Positions 18,144 through 29,004 of a stretch of 64,000 nucleotides of DNA are shown here, one piece after another. The translations under genes were made by a program, and so were the position numbers. The stretch comes from Herbaspirillum sp. SJZ107 (GTDB lineage: Bacteria > Pseudomonadota > Gammaproteobacteria > Burkholderiales > Burkholderiaceae_D). The stretch's first letter is position 1, and every line of letters starts with the position of its first letter. The notes below the pieces were generated by a model, which saw only the letters and a list, made by a program, of their open reading frames with translations, did not search any database and was not told the DNA's origin. Location: contig NZ_VFNH01000002.1 in assembly GCF_006715485.1 (NCBI RefSeq), forward strand, positions 1 through 64,000, in the 5' to 3' direction.

Positions 18144-19025
18144 ATGGATAAACAGATCGTCGACATCGACATGGCCGACGTCGGCCACGGCAACCCGGCC
18201 TGGATCGCCGCGCTGGAAGCGGGCAAGGTGCTGTACTTCCCGAACTTCGGGACCTACGGCAAGGCCGGTTTCGCGCCGCAGAAGGAAGAGCTGGCGCTGT
18301 TCCGCGAAGACATCCGCGACCCCAAGAGCCGCAACATCAGCCTGGATGCGGGCGGCAATCTGAAGGGCGCGGCCGGCGACGATGCCGACAAGGCGATGCT
18401 GGCCGGGATGATCGGCCGCTTCCGCGCCGAGGCCGAGGGCCTGCTGGGCAACCTGGTGCCGCGCTATGGCGAGCACCTGCGCCGCGGCGCCACCAGCTTC
18501 CGGCCGTCGGTGGTGCAGACCCGCGTGCAATCCTGGCGCGCCGACGACCGGCGCCTGCACGTCGACGCCTTCCCGTCGCGACCCAATCGCGGCGAACGCC
18601 TGCTGCGCGTGTTCACCAACGTCAACCTGGAAGGCCAGCCGCGCGTGTGGCGCGTGGGTGAACCGTTCGAGGACGTGGCCCGGCGCTTCCTGCCGCGCCT
18701 CAAACCGTACGCGGCCTGGCAGGCGAAACTGATCAATGCACTGGGCATCACGAAATCGCTGCGCAGCGAGTACGATCACCTGATGCTGCAGCTGCACGAC
18801 GCCATGAAGTCGGACCTCGACTACCAGAAGAACGCGCCGCAGGAAACCTTCGGCTTTCCGCCGGGCTGCGCCTGGGTGTGCTTCTCGGACCAGACCTCGC
18901 ACTCGGTGATGGCGGGGCAGTACATGCTGGAATACACGGCGCAGCTGTCGCCGCTGCACCAGTACGACAAGGACGCCAGCCCGCTGGCGATCCTGACGCG
19001 GCTGCAGGGTCACGCGCTGGTGTGA
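18144..19025 (+). CDS. kdoO: Kdo 3-hydroxylase (Fe(II)/2-oxoglutarate dioxygenase)
   Basis: Dioxygenase that hydroxylates the inner-core sugar Kdo of LPS to Ko, known in Burkholderia and Yersinia. The 293-residue protein shows RLHVDAFPSRPNRGERLLRVFTNVN, containing the metal-binding His-x-Asp, and SDQTSHSVMAGQYMLEYT, containing the distal His. Length and motifs fit the KdoO family well. No signal peptide; it acts at the cytoplasmic side. It follows the ABC exporter by 10 bases with an AAGGGAACGAC leader. Together with PagL in this window it suggests active LPS core and lipid A tailoring. Confidence 0.88.
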   Translation: MDKQIVDIDMADVGHGNPAWIAALEAGKVLYFPNFGTYGKAGFAPQKEELALFREDIRDPKSRNISLDAGGNLKGAAGDDADKAMLAGMIGRFRAEAEGLLGNLVPRYGEHLRRGATSFRPSVVQTRVQSWRADDRRLHVDAFPSRPNRGERLLRVFTNVNLEGQPRVWRVGEPFEDVARRFLPRLKPYAAWQAKLINALGITKSLRSEYDHLMLQLHDAMKSDLDYQKNAPQETFGFPPGCAWVCFSDQTSHSVMAGQYMLEYTAQLSPLHQYDKDASPLAILTRLQGHALV

Positions 19026-19184
19026 CTCGGCAGCGTCGGCTTGAGCCGGAAGCCGCACCGGGCTCTAGTAGATCCCCTACTAATAGTGGGATTTAACCTA
19101 CGTTCGGGCTGCGCGTACACTTACAGCGCGCTCCCGGTACGCCAATAAACTAGGTGCGCATGAAGAACCCTGGGAGGGTTCACC

Positions 19185-20351
19185 ATGTTGTTCAGCAGTT
19201 ACTTTCTCGGTGGGTTCGAATGCACCACCGGCTTCAACCGCGAGGGCGACTGGATCGACTTGATCGAGGAGACCGGCCACCTGCGTCATGCCGACGCCGA
19301 CTATCGCCGCTTGTGCGAGGTCGGCATCCGGGCCGTGCGCGACGGCATACGCTGGCCGCTGGTCGACAAAGGCCGTGGCGGTTTTGATTTTTCCTCGGTC
19401 GAACCGCTCGTCCGCGCGGCGCGCAGGTACAAGGTCGACGTGGTCTGGGACCTGTTCCATTTCGGCTACCCGGCAGGCCTGGACCTGCTGTCGGCCACCT
19501 TCGTCTCCAGGTTCGCCGAGTATTGCGCAGCCTGTGCCCGCTATCTGCGCCGCCGGCTCCAGGGTACCTTGTGGTTCACCCCGGTCAACGAGCCGTCGTA
19601 CTTTTCATGGGTGGCGGGGGAGGTCGGCCGTTTCGCGCCCTATATCACTGGCCGCCACCACGAGTTCAAGGTGGCGCTGGCCCGCGCCGCGATCGCCGGC
19701 ATCGACGCGATCCGGGCCAGGGTGCCGGACGCGCGTTTCCTGAATGCCGATCCGCTGTGCCATGTGGCGCCGAGGAACGAGCGGCCCGCATCGCTGAGCG
19801 AGGCCCGGGTCTTCAACGACGACCAGGTGTTCGAAAGCTGGGACATGCTGTGCGGGCGGACCCTGCCGGAACTGGGCGGCAGCCGCGCGCACCTCGACGT
19901 GGTCGGTATCAACTATTACTGGAACTCGCAATGGGAACTCGGGCAGGAAGGCGAATGGCTCGACGACGAGGACCCGCGCCGGGTGCCGCTGCGCGACCTG
20001 ATCCGCTCGGTGCATGCGCGCTACGGCGGCGAGCTCATCATTTCGGAAACCTCGCACTGGGGCGTGCACCGGGCGCGCTGGCTGCGTGAACTGGCGGACG
20101 AAGTCGACGGCCTGTTCGACGCCAGCGTGCCGCTGGGCGGCATCTGCATCTATCCGATCATCGGGATGTTCGACTGGCACCGGCCGCGTCCGTGGATGCC
20201 GATGGGACTGTGGGACTGCGACAGCAAACGCGGCATGCGTCGGCTGGTGCACCGGCCGATGCTCGATGCGCTCGCCTTTGCGCAGGAGCGCTTCAGCCGG
20301 ACCGGGATGGCGCTGCCGCCTGCGCAACTCGCACCCCGCATCCTTGTCTAA
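19185..20351 (+). CDS. Glycoside hydrolase, GH1-like (clan GH-A)
   Basis: 388-residue predicted beta-glycosidase. FTPVNEPSYFSW gives the acid/base Glu136, matching the TxNEP motif of family 1, and ELIISETSHWG gives the probable nucleophile Glu288; WDLFHFGYP and GINYYWNSQW are other barrel strands. It is shorter than usual GH1 enzymes (about 450) and lacks a signal peptide, so it is cytoplasmic and may use small or phosphorylated glycosides. The GGGAGG ribosome site is strong. The ene-reductase gene starts 33 bases later, suggesting cotranscription. Upstream 160 bases hold overlapping small palindromes (TAGTAG..CTACTA) but no clear promoter. Confidence 0.78.
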   Translation: MLFSSYFLGGFECTTGFNREGDWIDLIEETGHLRHADADYRRLCEVGIRAVRDGIRWPLVDKGRGGFDFSSVEPLVRAARRYKVDVVWDLFHFGYPAGLDLLSATFVSRFAEYCAACARYLRRRLQGTLWFTPVNEPSYFSWVAGEVGRFAPYITGRHHEFKVALARAAIAGIDAIRARVPDARFLNADPLCHVAPRNERPASLSEARVFNDDQVFESWDMLCGRTLPELGGSRAHLDVVGINYYWNSQWELGQEGEWLDDEDPRRVPLRDLIRSVHARYGGELIISETSHWGVHRARWLRELADEVDGLFDASVPLGGICIYPIIGMFDWHRPRPWMPMGLWDCDSKRGMRRLVHRPMLDALAFAQERFSRTGMALPPAQLAPRILV

Positions 20352-20383
20352 ACCGGTCACGTATCCGAAGCCGGAGGTCAGCG

Positions 20384-21544
20384 ATGAACCCGAATGTTGC
20401 CCAGTCCCCCGACGTGGCCACGCACGGCGCCCTGGCGGACGCCTCCCACGACCGCGAGGTCCCGGAAGTCGACCTGCTCAGCCCACTGAACCTGCGGGGC
20501 GTGGTGCTGCGAAATCGTATCGCGATGGCACCCATGTGCCAGTATTCGGCCGAGGATGGGTTCGCCAACGACTGGCACCTGGTGCACCTGGGCAGCCGCG
20601 CGGTCGGCGGCACCGCCCTGGTGATGGTCGAGGCCACCGCCGTCAGCCCGGAAGGCCGCATCACCCCGGGCGATGTCGGCATCTGGAGCGACGCCCACGT
20701 CGACCCGCTGGCCAGGATCGCCGCCTTCGTCCACAGCCAGGGGGCGGTGGCCGGTATCCAGCTGGCGCATGCCGGCCGCAAGGCCAGCACCGAGGCGCCG
20801 TGGACAGGCGGCGCAACCCTCAAGACCAGCGCCGAGGGTGGCTGGCAGGTAGTGGCGCCCAGTGCAATCCCGTTCTATCCGGATGACCCGCTGCCCGTCG
20901 CGCTGGACAAGCAGGCCATCGACGGCATCGTCGACCTGTTCGAGGAGGCGGCGCGCCGTTCGCTGGCAGCCGGATTCAGGCTGCTGGAAATCCACGCTGC
21001 GCACGGCTATCTGCTGCACCAGTTCCTGTCGCCCCACAGCAACCAGCGCGACGACGAGTACGGCGGCAGCCTGGACAACCGCATGCGCCTGGTGCTGCGC
21101 GTGACCGAGCGCGTGCGCGCCATCATGCCCGGCGAGCTGCCGCTCTTCGTGCGCATCTCCGCAACCGACTGGACGGCGGGCGGCTGGGATATCGAGCAAT
21201 CGGTGGAATTGTCGCGGCGGCTCAAGGCGGCCGGCGTCGACCTGATCGACGTCTCGACCGGCGGCAACCTGCCGACTGCACGCATCCCGGTCGCCAAGCG
21301 CTACCAGGTGCCCTGCAGCCGCAGGATCCGCGACGGCGCCGATATCCCGACCGGTGCCGTGGGGCTGATCACCGATCCCAGGGAAGCCGACGACATCGTC
21401 ACCGGCGGCGATGCCGACTTGGTGCTGGTCGGGCGCGAACTGCTGCGTGAACCGTACTGGGCGCTGAAGGCCCAGCATGCGTTCGAGGAAGAGCCTGCGT
21501 GGCCGGTGCAGTATGGCTACGCGGTCAAGCGCCGGAGCAAGTGA
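20384..21544 (+). CDS. Old yellow enzyme-type ene-reductase (YqjM class)
   Basis: FMN-dependent NAD(P)H oxidoreductase reducing activated C=C bonds in enals, enones or nitro compounds. The start ATG 20384 follows GGAGGTCAGCG and gives 386 residues. MAPMCQYSAEDG holds the redox-sensing Cys of YqjM-like enzymes; QLAHAGRKAS is the FMN/substrate strand; EIHAAHGYLLHQFLSPHSNQR and DEYGGSLDNR are family signatures; VLVGRELLREPYW binds the FMN phosphate. About 35 extra residues at the N-terminus are unusual and uncharged. Placed between a glycosidase and an aldehyde oxidase cluster, it fits a reactive-carbonyl detox role. Confidence 0.92.
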   Translation: MNPNVAQSPDVATHGALADASHDREVPEVDLLSPLNLRGVVLRNRIAMAPMCQYSAEDGFANDWHLVHLGSRAVGGTALVMVEATAVSPEGRITPGDVGIWSDAHVDPLARIAAFVHSQGAVAGIQLAHAGRKASTEAPWTGGATLKTSAEGGWQVVAPSAIPFYPDDPLPVALDKQAIDGIVDLFEEAARRSLAAGFRLLEIHAAHGYLLHQFLSPHSNQRDDEYGGSLDNRMRLVLRVTERVRAIMPGELPLFVRISATDWTAGGWDIEQSVELSRRLKAAGVDLIDVSTGGNLPTARIPVAKRYQVPCSRRIRDGADIPTGAVGLITDPREADDIVTGGDADLVLVGRELLREPYWALKAQHAFEEEPAWPVQYGYAVKRRSK

Positions 21545-21647
21545 ACGGCAGCCGGGCCGGGTTCAAGGCCCATGCGCCGTCTCCGCGCTGTGCGGATGGC
21601 CGCGAAGCCTGGGAGGCACGTTCAGGTATTCGAGACTGAGGTGGCCT

Positions 21648-23900
21648 CTATCCGAGCAGCTTGTCCATTGTGACCGGCAAGGACCGTACCCGCTTGCCGG
21701 TGGCGTGGTAGATGGCGTTGGCCACGGCCGCGGCCGTGCCGACCACGCCGATCTCGCCGACGCCCTTGACGCCCAGCGGCGACACTTCCGCGTCCGGCTC
21801 ATCGATGAAGAGCACCTCGATCCCGGGAATGTCTGCATTCACGGGAATGTGGTAATCGGCAAAGTTGTGGGTCATGAAGCGGCCGAACCGGTGATCCATC
21901 ACCGTTTCTTCGTGCAATGCCATGCCGACCGCCATGACCGCCCCGCCGATGACCTGGCTGCGCGCCGTCTTGCTGTTGATGATGCGCCCGGCCGCCACCG
22001 CGATCACGATGCGCGTCACGCGCACGATCGGGAGTTCTTCGTCGATCCTGACCTCGACAAAGACCGCGCTGTGCGTGTTCTTCGCTTTCGGCGCCTTGTC
22101 CGCCGACTCGCCCTGGTCCGGCTCGGCCGCCTGTTCGGCTTCGATGCAATCCTTGCCGCTGGCACGGACGATGTCCGCCAGCGAAACACGCCGTGCAGGG
22201 TCGGTCTTGAGCATCATGTGGCCGTCGCCAAACGCGACCCCATCGAACGCGGCACCGGCGATCGGACTCGGCGCCATCCCGGCAGCGATCTTGTGCAGCT
22301 GCGTGCCGACCGCCCGGCAAGCCAGGTGCACCGCCGCGCCGGACGAGGCAGCGCCCCACGAGCCTCCCTCGACCGGCGACTCGGGCAGGTCGCTGTCGCC
22401 GAGCCGCACGCGAATGCGTTCGAGCGGCACGCCCAGGGTGTCACCGGCCACCTGCGCCATCACGGTGGCGGTTCCGGTGCCGATGTCGGTCATCGCGCAC
22501 GCCACTTCCAGGGTGCCATCTTGCGCGAGCCGCGCACGCGCACTGGTCTTTTCGAAGGATGCTTCCCACACGCCGGTCGCCATGCCCCATCCCACCAGCT
22601 CCCTGCCTTCGCGCATCGAGCGCGGCGCGGACACGCGCGCCTCCCAGCCAAAGCGCTGCGCCCCCGCCTCCAGTGCCTCGCGCAGCGCCTTGGACGTGTA
22701 GGGACGATCGTGCATCTCATCCCTGTCCGCATAATTCACGAGCCGCAGCGCGAGCGGGTCGACGCCCGCCGCGTATGCCAGCTCATCCATCGCGATTTCG
22801 AACAGGTTCACACCGGTCGCCGCCCCCGGCGCGCGCATGTCCCCCGGTGTGTAGGTATCCACCGGGGCCAGCGTGTACACGCCGCTGGCGTTGGGGCACT
22901 TGTAGTGCGTCAGGCCCCAGTCGACGACCGTTTGGGTGTAGCTTTCGAAGCGCGAGGTGGTATGCGTGGCATTGTTGACGATCGCGTTCAGGCTGCCGTC
23001 GGCGTTGGCGCCGAGCGCCACCGACTGGACTGCCGGCGGCCGGTACACGTGCGTGAACATCTGCTGGCGCGTCATGCCCACCCGCACTGGGCGCTGCAGC
23101 ATGAGGGCGGCGAGCGCGGCCAGGAACACGTGGTATTGCGGCCGCAGCCCGGAACCGAAAGCGCCGCCGACGAATTCGCTGCGCACCCTGACCTGGTCCT
23201 CCTTCAGGCCGAATACCCTGGCCAGCCAGGACTGCGCGTTCCGGGTCCCTTGCGTCTTGTCGTAGACGCTCAGGCGGTCGCCCGGCTCCCAGATCACCGT
23301 TGCCGCGTGCATCTCCATCGGGTTATGGTGCTCCGCCGGATGGCAGTAAGTGGCGGCGTGGTGCCGCGGCGATTGCGCGAGGGCCTGGTCGGGAACGCCG
23401 CGGCGCTCCGGCTCCTGAGACTCGCGTGGGTCGGACTGCGGCGCGAATTGTTCCGCCAGCGCCAGTGCGAAGTCGGTATTGTGGATCGCGCTCTCGTAGC
23501 TGACACGTATCAGGCTGGCGCCATCGCGCGCGGCCTCCAGGGTGTGCGCCACCACCAGCGCCACCGGCTGGCCGCTGAACAGGACCTTGTCGTCGAAAAG
23601 GGGACGGAACGGCTTCCCGGACGCGCCCATCTCATCCTTGTAGCTGTCGTCGCCCCCGGGCAGCTGGCGCCGGTTGCGGTGGCTGATCACCTCGACCACG
23701 CCGGGCACGCCACGGGCTGCCGTCTCGTCGATGCCGGTGACGCGGCCACGCGTGACGCTACTGGAGACGATCCAGCCGTACAGCAGCCCTGGCGGGAAAT
23801 GTTCGGCTGCGTAGCGGGCGCTTCCGGTGACCTTAGCCTCGCCGTCGAAGCGGTCGATCGGGTCGCCGATGCGGGGACTGGCGCTCATGTTCGTGTTCAT
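21648..23900 (-). CDS. paoC: Aldehyde oxidase/xanthine dehydrogenase-type molybdenum subunit (PaoC-like)
   Basis: Large molybdenum-cytosine-dinucleotide subunit of a three-part aldehyde oxidoreductase. The 750-residue protein has the aldehyde-oxidase N-terminal domain (YAAEHFPPGLLYGWIVSS), the Mo-binding motifs EFVGGAFGSGLR and DMRAPGAATG, and the catalytic Glu in VKGVGEIG (about residue 716). Start ATG 23900 follows GAAGGAGCCGAC. A loop around residues 560-590 is rich in Glu/Lys and unlike conserved parts. It is the last gene of the FeS-FAD-Mo unit, 10 bases after the FAD gene. E. coli PaoABC oxidises aromatic aldehydes; the substrate here is unknown. No dedicated MCD chaperone (PaoD/XdhC) lies beside it. 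Confidence 0.92.
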   Translation of the reverse strand: MNTNMSASPRIGDPIDRFDGEAKVTGSARYAAEHFPPGLLYGWIVSSSVTRGRVTGIDETAARGVPGVVEVISHRNRRQLPGGDDSYKDEMGASGKPFRPLFDDKVLFSGQPVALVVAHTLEAARDGASLIRVSYESAIHNTDFALALAEQFAPQSDPRESQEPERRGVPDQALAQSPRHHAATYCHPAEHHNPMEMHAATVIWEPGDRLSVYDKTQGTRNAQSWLARVFGLKEDQVRVRSEFVGGAFGSGLRPQYHVFLAALAALMLQRPVRVGMTRQQMFTHVYRPPAVQSVALGANADGSLNAIVNNATHTTSRFESYTQTVVDWGLTHYKCPNASGVYTLAPVDTYTPGDMRAPGAATGVNLFEIAMDELAYAAGVDPLALRLVNYADRDEMHDRPYTSKALREALEAGAQRFGWEARVSAPRSMREGRELVGWGMATGVWEASFEKTSARARLAQDGTLEVACAMTDIGTGTATVMAQVAGDTLGVPLERIRVRLGDSDLPESPVEGGSWGAASSGAAVHLACRAVGTQLHKIAAGMAPSPIAGAAFDGVAFGDGHMMLKTDPARRVSLADIVRASGKDCIEAEQAAEPDQGESADKAPKAKNTHSAVFVEVRIDEELPIVRVTRIVIAVAAGRIINSKTARSQVIGGAVMAVGMALHEETVMDHRFGRFMTHNFADYHIPVNADIPGIEVLFIDEPDAEVSPLGVKGVGEIGVVGTAAAVANAIYHATGKRVRSLPVTMDKLLG

Positions 23901-23910
23901 GTCGGCTCCT

Positions 23911-24950
<1,040 letters not shown>

Positions 24951-24954
<4 letters not shown>

Positions 24955-25469
24955 GTATCCGGCCCCGGTTGCTGGCGCAGTACGTCCATCACCGCGTCCG
25001 TGATGTTGGGATAGGCGCCGCAGCGGCACAGGTTGCCACTCATGTATTCGCGTACTTCATCGTACGTGAACGCGATGCCCTCGGCAACCAGAGCCACGGC
25101 CGAACAGACCTGTCCTGGTGTGCAATAACCGCACTGGAAGGCGTCGTGCTCGATGAAGGCGCGCTGCAGCGCGCCCCCCCGGCCGTCGGCGCCAAGGCCT
25201 TCGATGGTGGTGACTCTGGCGCCGTCCGCGGTCACGGCCAGCTTCAGGCAGCTGTTGATCGGCTTGCCGTCGACGAGGACGGTGCAGGCTCCGCACTGGC
25301 CATGGTCGCAACCCTTCTTGGTGCCGGTCAGCTGCAGCCTCTCGCGCAGCAGGTCGAGCAGCGTGACGTAGGGCGCGACCGTCAGGGACAGCGCGGCGCC
25401 GTTGACTTCCAGCGTGACGGGTAGGGCGCCCGGGTCGGCGCCGCGGGATGAAACGGTAGAGGTGTCCAT
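24951..25469 (-). CDS. paoA: Aldehyde oxidase 2Fe-2S subunit (PaoA-like)
   Basis: 172-residue iron-sulfur subunit, first gene of the unit. CDHGQCGACTVLVDG binds the ferredoxin-like cluster; QCGYCTPGQVC and NLCRCGAYPNI bind the second. E. coli PaoA carries a Tat signal; here the N-terminus MDTSTVSSRGADPGALPV has no twin arginine or hydrophobic stretch, so this enzyme appears cytoplasmic. The leader AAGGAGCAAGG gives a strong ribosome site. The ~290 bases upstream up to the divergent GGDEF-EAL gene must carry its promoter; I see no named site there. Confidence 0.93.
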
Positions 25470-25762
25470 CCTTGCTCCTTCGCGTGGCGGGCAGGCGAAT
25501 CGATACTAGCAAAAAGCCGGCGGCCGAGCGGCGCACGATTGGCCGCCGGCCCGCGTGCGCGCCGCCAGCGGGATGCCGGCAACAAGCGTCTGAGCGCGCC
25601 TCGAAATCGAACCGCAGGAGATGCGATGAACAGTAGTGGAACTTAGCGCGCTACCTTCCGTCTTATAAAGTGCTGCACTAACACGATGCCTGACGCCGCC
25701 TGCAAGCGATGGCAGCGCGACAATACGAGCGACCAGGCGACCGCACAGCGCGGAACGACAGC

Positions 25763-28606
25763 ATGACGACGGACAACAGATCAGCAAGCGGAGAACAGCG
25801 CGGAGCGTTGAACCGCCAACAGTTGGTCGCATGGCAGCTGGCCGAGATCCAAGCCCTTGGTCACGTCGGCACCTGGGAATTCCATCCGTCTTTCGAGAAG
25901 CTGGTCTGGTCGGACGAGACCTGCCGCATCATGGGGATCGGCAAGAGCGGCTTTGACGGCAGGACCGAGACCTACCTGTTGATGGTGCATCCGGACGACC
26001 GGCCCATGGTGCTGGCTGCGCTCCGAGAAAACCGGCAGCAGCCGCGCCGGATCGAACTCGAACACCGTGTCGTCCGGCCGGACGGCACGGCACGCCATGT
26101 GCGGGTGCAGGGCGTGCCGTACTTCGACGAGTCCGGCACGCTGATGTTGGCAGGCACCGTGCACGACATCACGGAGTTACGGCAATCGACCGCGTCCTTG
26201 CAGGCAATGTCGCGCAAGCTGCTGGGGACGCTGGAAGCCATGTCCGATGCGTTCTACACGCTGGACAGGCAATGGCGGTTCACCTACCTGAACGGGGCAG
26301 CCGAACGGCTGCTGCGGCGCGCGCGCCAGGAATTGCTCGGCAAGGTATTGTGGGAGGAATACCCCGACCTGGTGGGGACATGGTTCGGCGCGCAGTACGA
26401 ACTCGTGATGGCGCACCGGCGGCCGGCCGCATTCGAGGAATACTACGACCCGCTGCAGGTCTGGAAGGACGTGCGCATCTTCCCCACGGAAGAAGGCCTG
26501 GCCGCCTATACCACCGACATTACCGAGCGCAAGCGGCTGGAGGAAATGGAACGCGAGAGCACCGAGCGCTTCAGGATGGTGGCCAGGGTGACCAGCGACA
26601 TCATCTGGGACTGGGATGTCCCACATGACCGCCTGTGGTGGAGCGAGGGCGTGCAATCCGTATTCGGCTACGGCGCAGAAACTTTTACTGACGGCATCAA
26701 CGACTGGGCGTCCCGGATCGCGCCGGAGGACCGCGAGAGGGTCGTCGGCGGATTGTATGCGGCCATGGGCGGCGGACAGGCAACCTGGCGTGCGGAATAC
26801 CGTTTCCTGCGCCAGGGCGGCACTTACGTCAGCGTACGCGACCAGGGCGTGTTCAGGCGCGACGCCGAGGGAGCGACGCTCAACGTGGTCGGGGCGATGC
26901 TCGACATCACCGCCGAGAAGCAGGCCGAAGCCGAGCGCCGCGCGGCCGAAGCGCGTAACCGGCTATTGGCATCGCTCCTGGACAAGGCCCACGATGCGAT
27001 CTCGGTGTCCGGCGCCGATTTGCGGATCACCTACTGGAACCAGGGCGCCGAACGCCTGTTCGGGTGGACCGCCGCCGAGGCCATCGGCAAGAAAAAGAGC
27101 GAACTCCTGACATTGGACGAGCAAGACCTGGAACAGGCATTCGAGCAGGCCTTGCGCAAGGGCGAGTGGCGCGGTGAACTCACCAAGCGCCGCAAGGATG
27201 GCCGCGCGGTGCCGGTCGAATCGCACCTGACCCTGGTGCGCGGCGACGATGGACAGCCGCAATCGATACTGGCAATCGACACCGACATCACCCAGCGCAA
27301 GCGCGACGAGCAGGCGATCCTGAACCTTGCCTTCTTCGATCCCCTGACGCGCTTGCCGAACCGGCGCCTGCTGCTGGACCGCCTGCGCCACGCGGTTGCG
27401 GCGACCAAGCGCGACGGCCATGGCGGCGCCGTGCTCTTCATCGACCTGGACAACTTCAAGACCCTGAACGATACGCTCGGGCACGACAAGGGCGACCAGC
27501 TACTGCAGCAGGTCGCGCGGCGGCTCGAAGCGCGGGTATCGCGCGGCAGCGACACGGTGGCGCGGCACGGCGGGGACGAATTCGTCATCGTGCTGGAGTC
27601 CCTGAGCACGGACCCGGAAGAGGCGGCCGCCCAGGCCGAGCTGGTCGCAGAAAAGCTGCTCGGGGCATTCGCCGAGCCCTTTCAGCTGGATGGGCACCAG
27701 CACCACACGAGCCCGAGTGTCGGCGTGGCCCTGTTCGACAAGAACATGAAGGACATCGACGAACTGCTCAAGCGTGCGGACCTCGCCATGTACCAGGCCA
27801 AGGCGGCCGGCCGCAACACGATCCGGTTCTTCGACCTGCACATGCAGACGGTGATCAATGCGCGCGTCGAGCTGGAGGCCGACCTGCGCCACAGCCTGCA
27901 AACCCACGGCTTCACCCTGCATTACCAGCGCCAGACCGACAGCAACGGCGCCCTCGTGGGCGCCGAGGCGCTGCTGCGCTGGCAGCGCCCGGGCAGCCGG
28001 CAGGTCTCGCCATCGGTGTTCATCCCGCTTGCCGAAGAGACCGGGCTGATCCTGCCGCTGGGCGAGTGGGTCCTGGAAGCCGCATGCCGCCAGCTCGTGT
28101 GCTGGAGCAGCCGGCCGCAAACCGCGCACCTGACGATGGCGGTCAATGTGAGCGCGCGCCAGTTCCGCCAGCCGGGCTTCGTGGACCAGGTACTGCAGGT
28201 CATCGAACGCACCGGCGCGGACCCGCGCCGGATCAAGCTCGAGCTGACCGAGAGCCTGCTGCTGGCAAATATCGAGAATACGATCGACACCATGCACGCG
28301 CTCAAGGAGAACGGGATCGGGTTCGCGCTCGACGACTTCGGTACCGGGTATTCCTCGCTCGCCTACCTGAAGCGCCTGCCGCTCGACCAGCTGAAAATCG
28401 ACCAGTCGTTCGTGCGCGACGTGCTTACCGACCCGAACGACGCCGCGATCGCGCGCACGATCCTCGGGCTGGGCCACACCCTGGGACTGGACGTGATCGC
28501 GGAAGGCGTCGAAACGGCGGGTCAGCGCAACTTTCTCGCCCAGCACGGATGCCGCGCGTTCCAGGGGTATCTGTTCGGGCAGCCGGTGGCGGCCGAGCAG
28601 TTCTGA
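25763..28606 (+). CDS. Multi-PAS GGDEF-EAL c-di-GMP signalling protein
   Basis: 947-residue cytoplasmic protein with four PAS/PAC units (about residues 20-140, 150-275, 280-405, 410-530), then GGDEF (intact GGDEF at 603-607) and EAL (EALLRW from 735; DDFGTGYSSL and the KIDQSFV loop present). Both catalytic signatures look complete, so it could make or break c-di-GMP. No membrane segment. Start ATG 25763 (NDSMTTD context) is favoured; an in-frame ATG at 25709 is possible. One PAS (DAFYTLDRQWRFTYLNGAAE) is nearly the same as one in the second GGDEF-EAL protein of this window, implying a shared origin. It is divergent from the aldehyde oxidase genes. Confidence 0.92.
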   Translation: MTTDNRSASGEQRGALNRQQLVAWQLAEIQALGHVGTWEFHPSFEKLVWSDETCRIMGIGKSGFDGRTETYLLMVHPDDRPMVLAALRENRQQPRRIELEHRVVRPDGTARHVRVQGVPYFDESGTLMLAGTVHDITELRQSTASLQAMSRKLLGTLEAMSDAFYTLDRQWRFTYLNGAAERLLRRARQELLGKVLWEEYPDLVGTWFGAQYELVMAHRRPAAFEEYYDPLQVWKDVRIFPTEEGLAAYTTDITERKRLEEMERESTERFRMVARVTSDIIWDWDVPHDRLWWSEGVQSVFGYGAETFTDGINDWASRIAPEDRERVVGGLYAAMGGGQATWRAEYRFLRQGGTYVSVRDQGVFRRDAEGATLNVVGAMLDITAEKQAEAERRAAEARNRLLASLLDKAHDAISVSGADLRITYWNQGAERLFGWTAAEAIGKKKSELLTLDEQDLEQAFEQALRKGEWRGELTKRRKDGRAVPVESHLTLVRGDDGQPQSILAIDTDITQRKRDEQAILNLAFFDPLTRLPNRRLLLDRLRHAVAATKRDGHGGAVLFIDLDNFKTLNDTLGHDKGDQLLQQVARRLEARVSRGSDTVARHGGDEFVIVLESLSTDPEEAAAQAELVAEKLLGAFAEPFQLDGHQHHTSPSVGVALFDKNMKDIDELLKRADLAMYQAKAAGRNTIRFFDLHMQTVINARVELEADLRHSLQTHGFTLHYQRQTDSNGALVGAEALLRWQRPGSRQVSPSVFIPLAEETGLILPLGEWVLEAACRQLVCWSSRPQTAHLTMAVNVSARQFRQPGFVDQVLQVIERTGADPRRIKLELTESLLLANIENTIDTMHALKENGIGFALDDFGTGYSSLAYLKRLPLDQLKIDQSFVRDVLTDPNDAAIARTILGLGHTLGLDVIAEGVETAGQRNFLAQHGCRAFQGYLFGQPVAAEQF

Positions 28607-28634
28607 GCAGCGCGCACGCCGCCGGCCTTGTCCA

Positions 28635-28976
28635 TCATCCGGAATAGGGCAGCATCAGCGGCTCGCGCAGCCGGATGATCTGGCGCAGGTCGTCGTCGTT
28701 GATCACTTCCATGCTGGCCAGTCCGATAGGGCCGTGATCGATCCAGACTTCGCGCGGCTTGGGGATCAGGTGATCGAGGCCTTCGACCAGAATCTGGATG
28801 AGATCGCTCTTGGGGTCGTAGCTCACGCCCAGCAATTGAATCCACTCTTGCTCGATCTGGTCGCCGATACGCAGGCCTGTCACCTCGATTTCGACCTCTT
28901 TGCCGACCAGCAGTGATTTCGACAACTGGTCAAAGGTTTGCTGCCATGCCGCTTTATCAAGTTTTGTCGTCGCCAT
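28635..28976 (-). CDS. DUF5335 family protein
   Basis: Small acidic cytoplasmic protein of 113 residues. The pattern (LDKAAWQQTFDQLSKSL, GDQIEQEWIQLLGVSYDPKSDL, LDHLIPKPREVW, IIRLREPLMLP) matches the uncharacterised DUF5335 family as I remember it. Members often sit near stress-related small genes in soil bacteria. Start MATTKLD at 28976 is chosen over an upstream in-frame ATG inside the neighbouring gene; a GAGGCAACT leader precedes. Function unknown. It starts 28 bases after the LLM oxidoreductase stop and is probably cotranscribed with it. Confidence 0.8.
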   Translation of the reverse strand: MATTKLDKAAWQQTFDQLSKSLLVGKEVEIEVTGLRIGDQIEQEWIQLLGVSYDPKSDLIQILVEGLDHLIPKPREVWIDHGPIGLASMEVINDDDLRQIIRLREPLMLPYSG

Positions 28977-29004
28977 AATAGTTGCCTCTTGCTCCCAATG
29001 TGGC

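Noticed and set aside
19026..19184. Insertion sequence end or attachment site at the left edge of the redox block
   Set aside because: Small palindromes exist but no integrase, tRNA or target duplication supports a mobile boundary.
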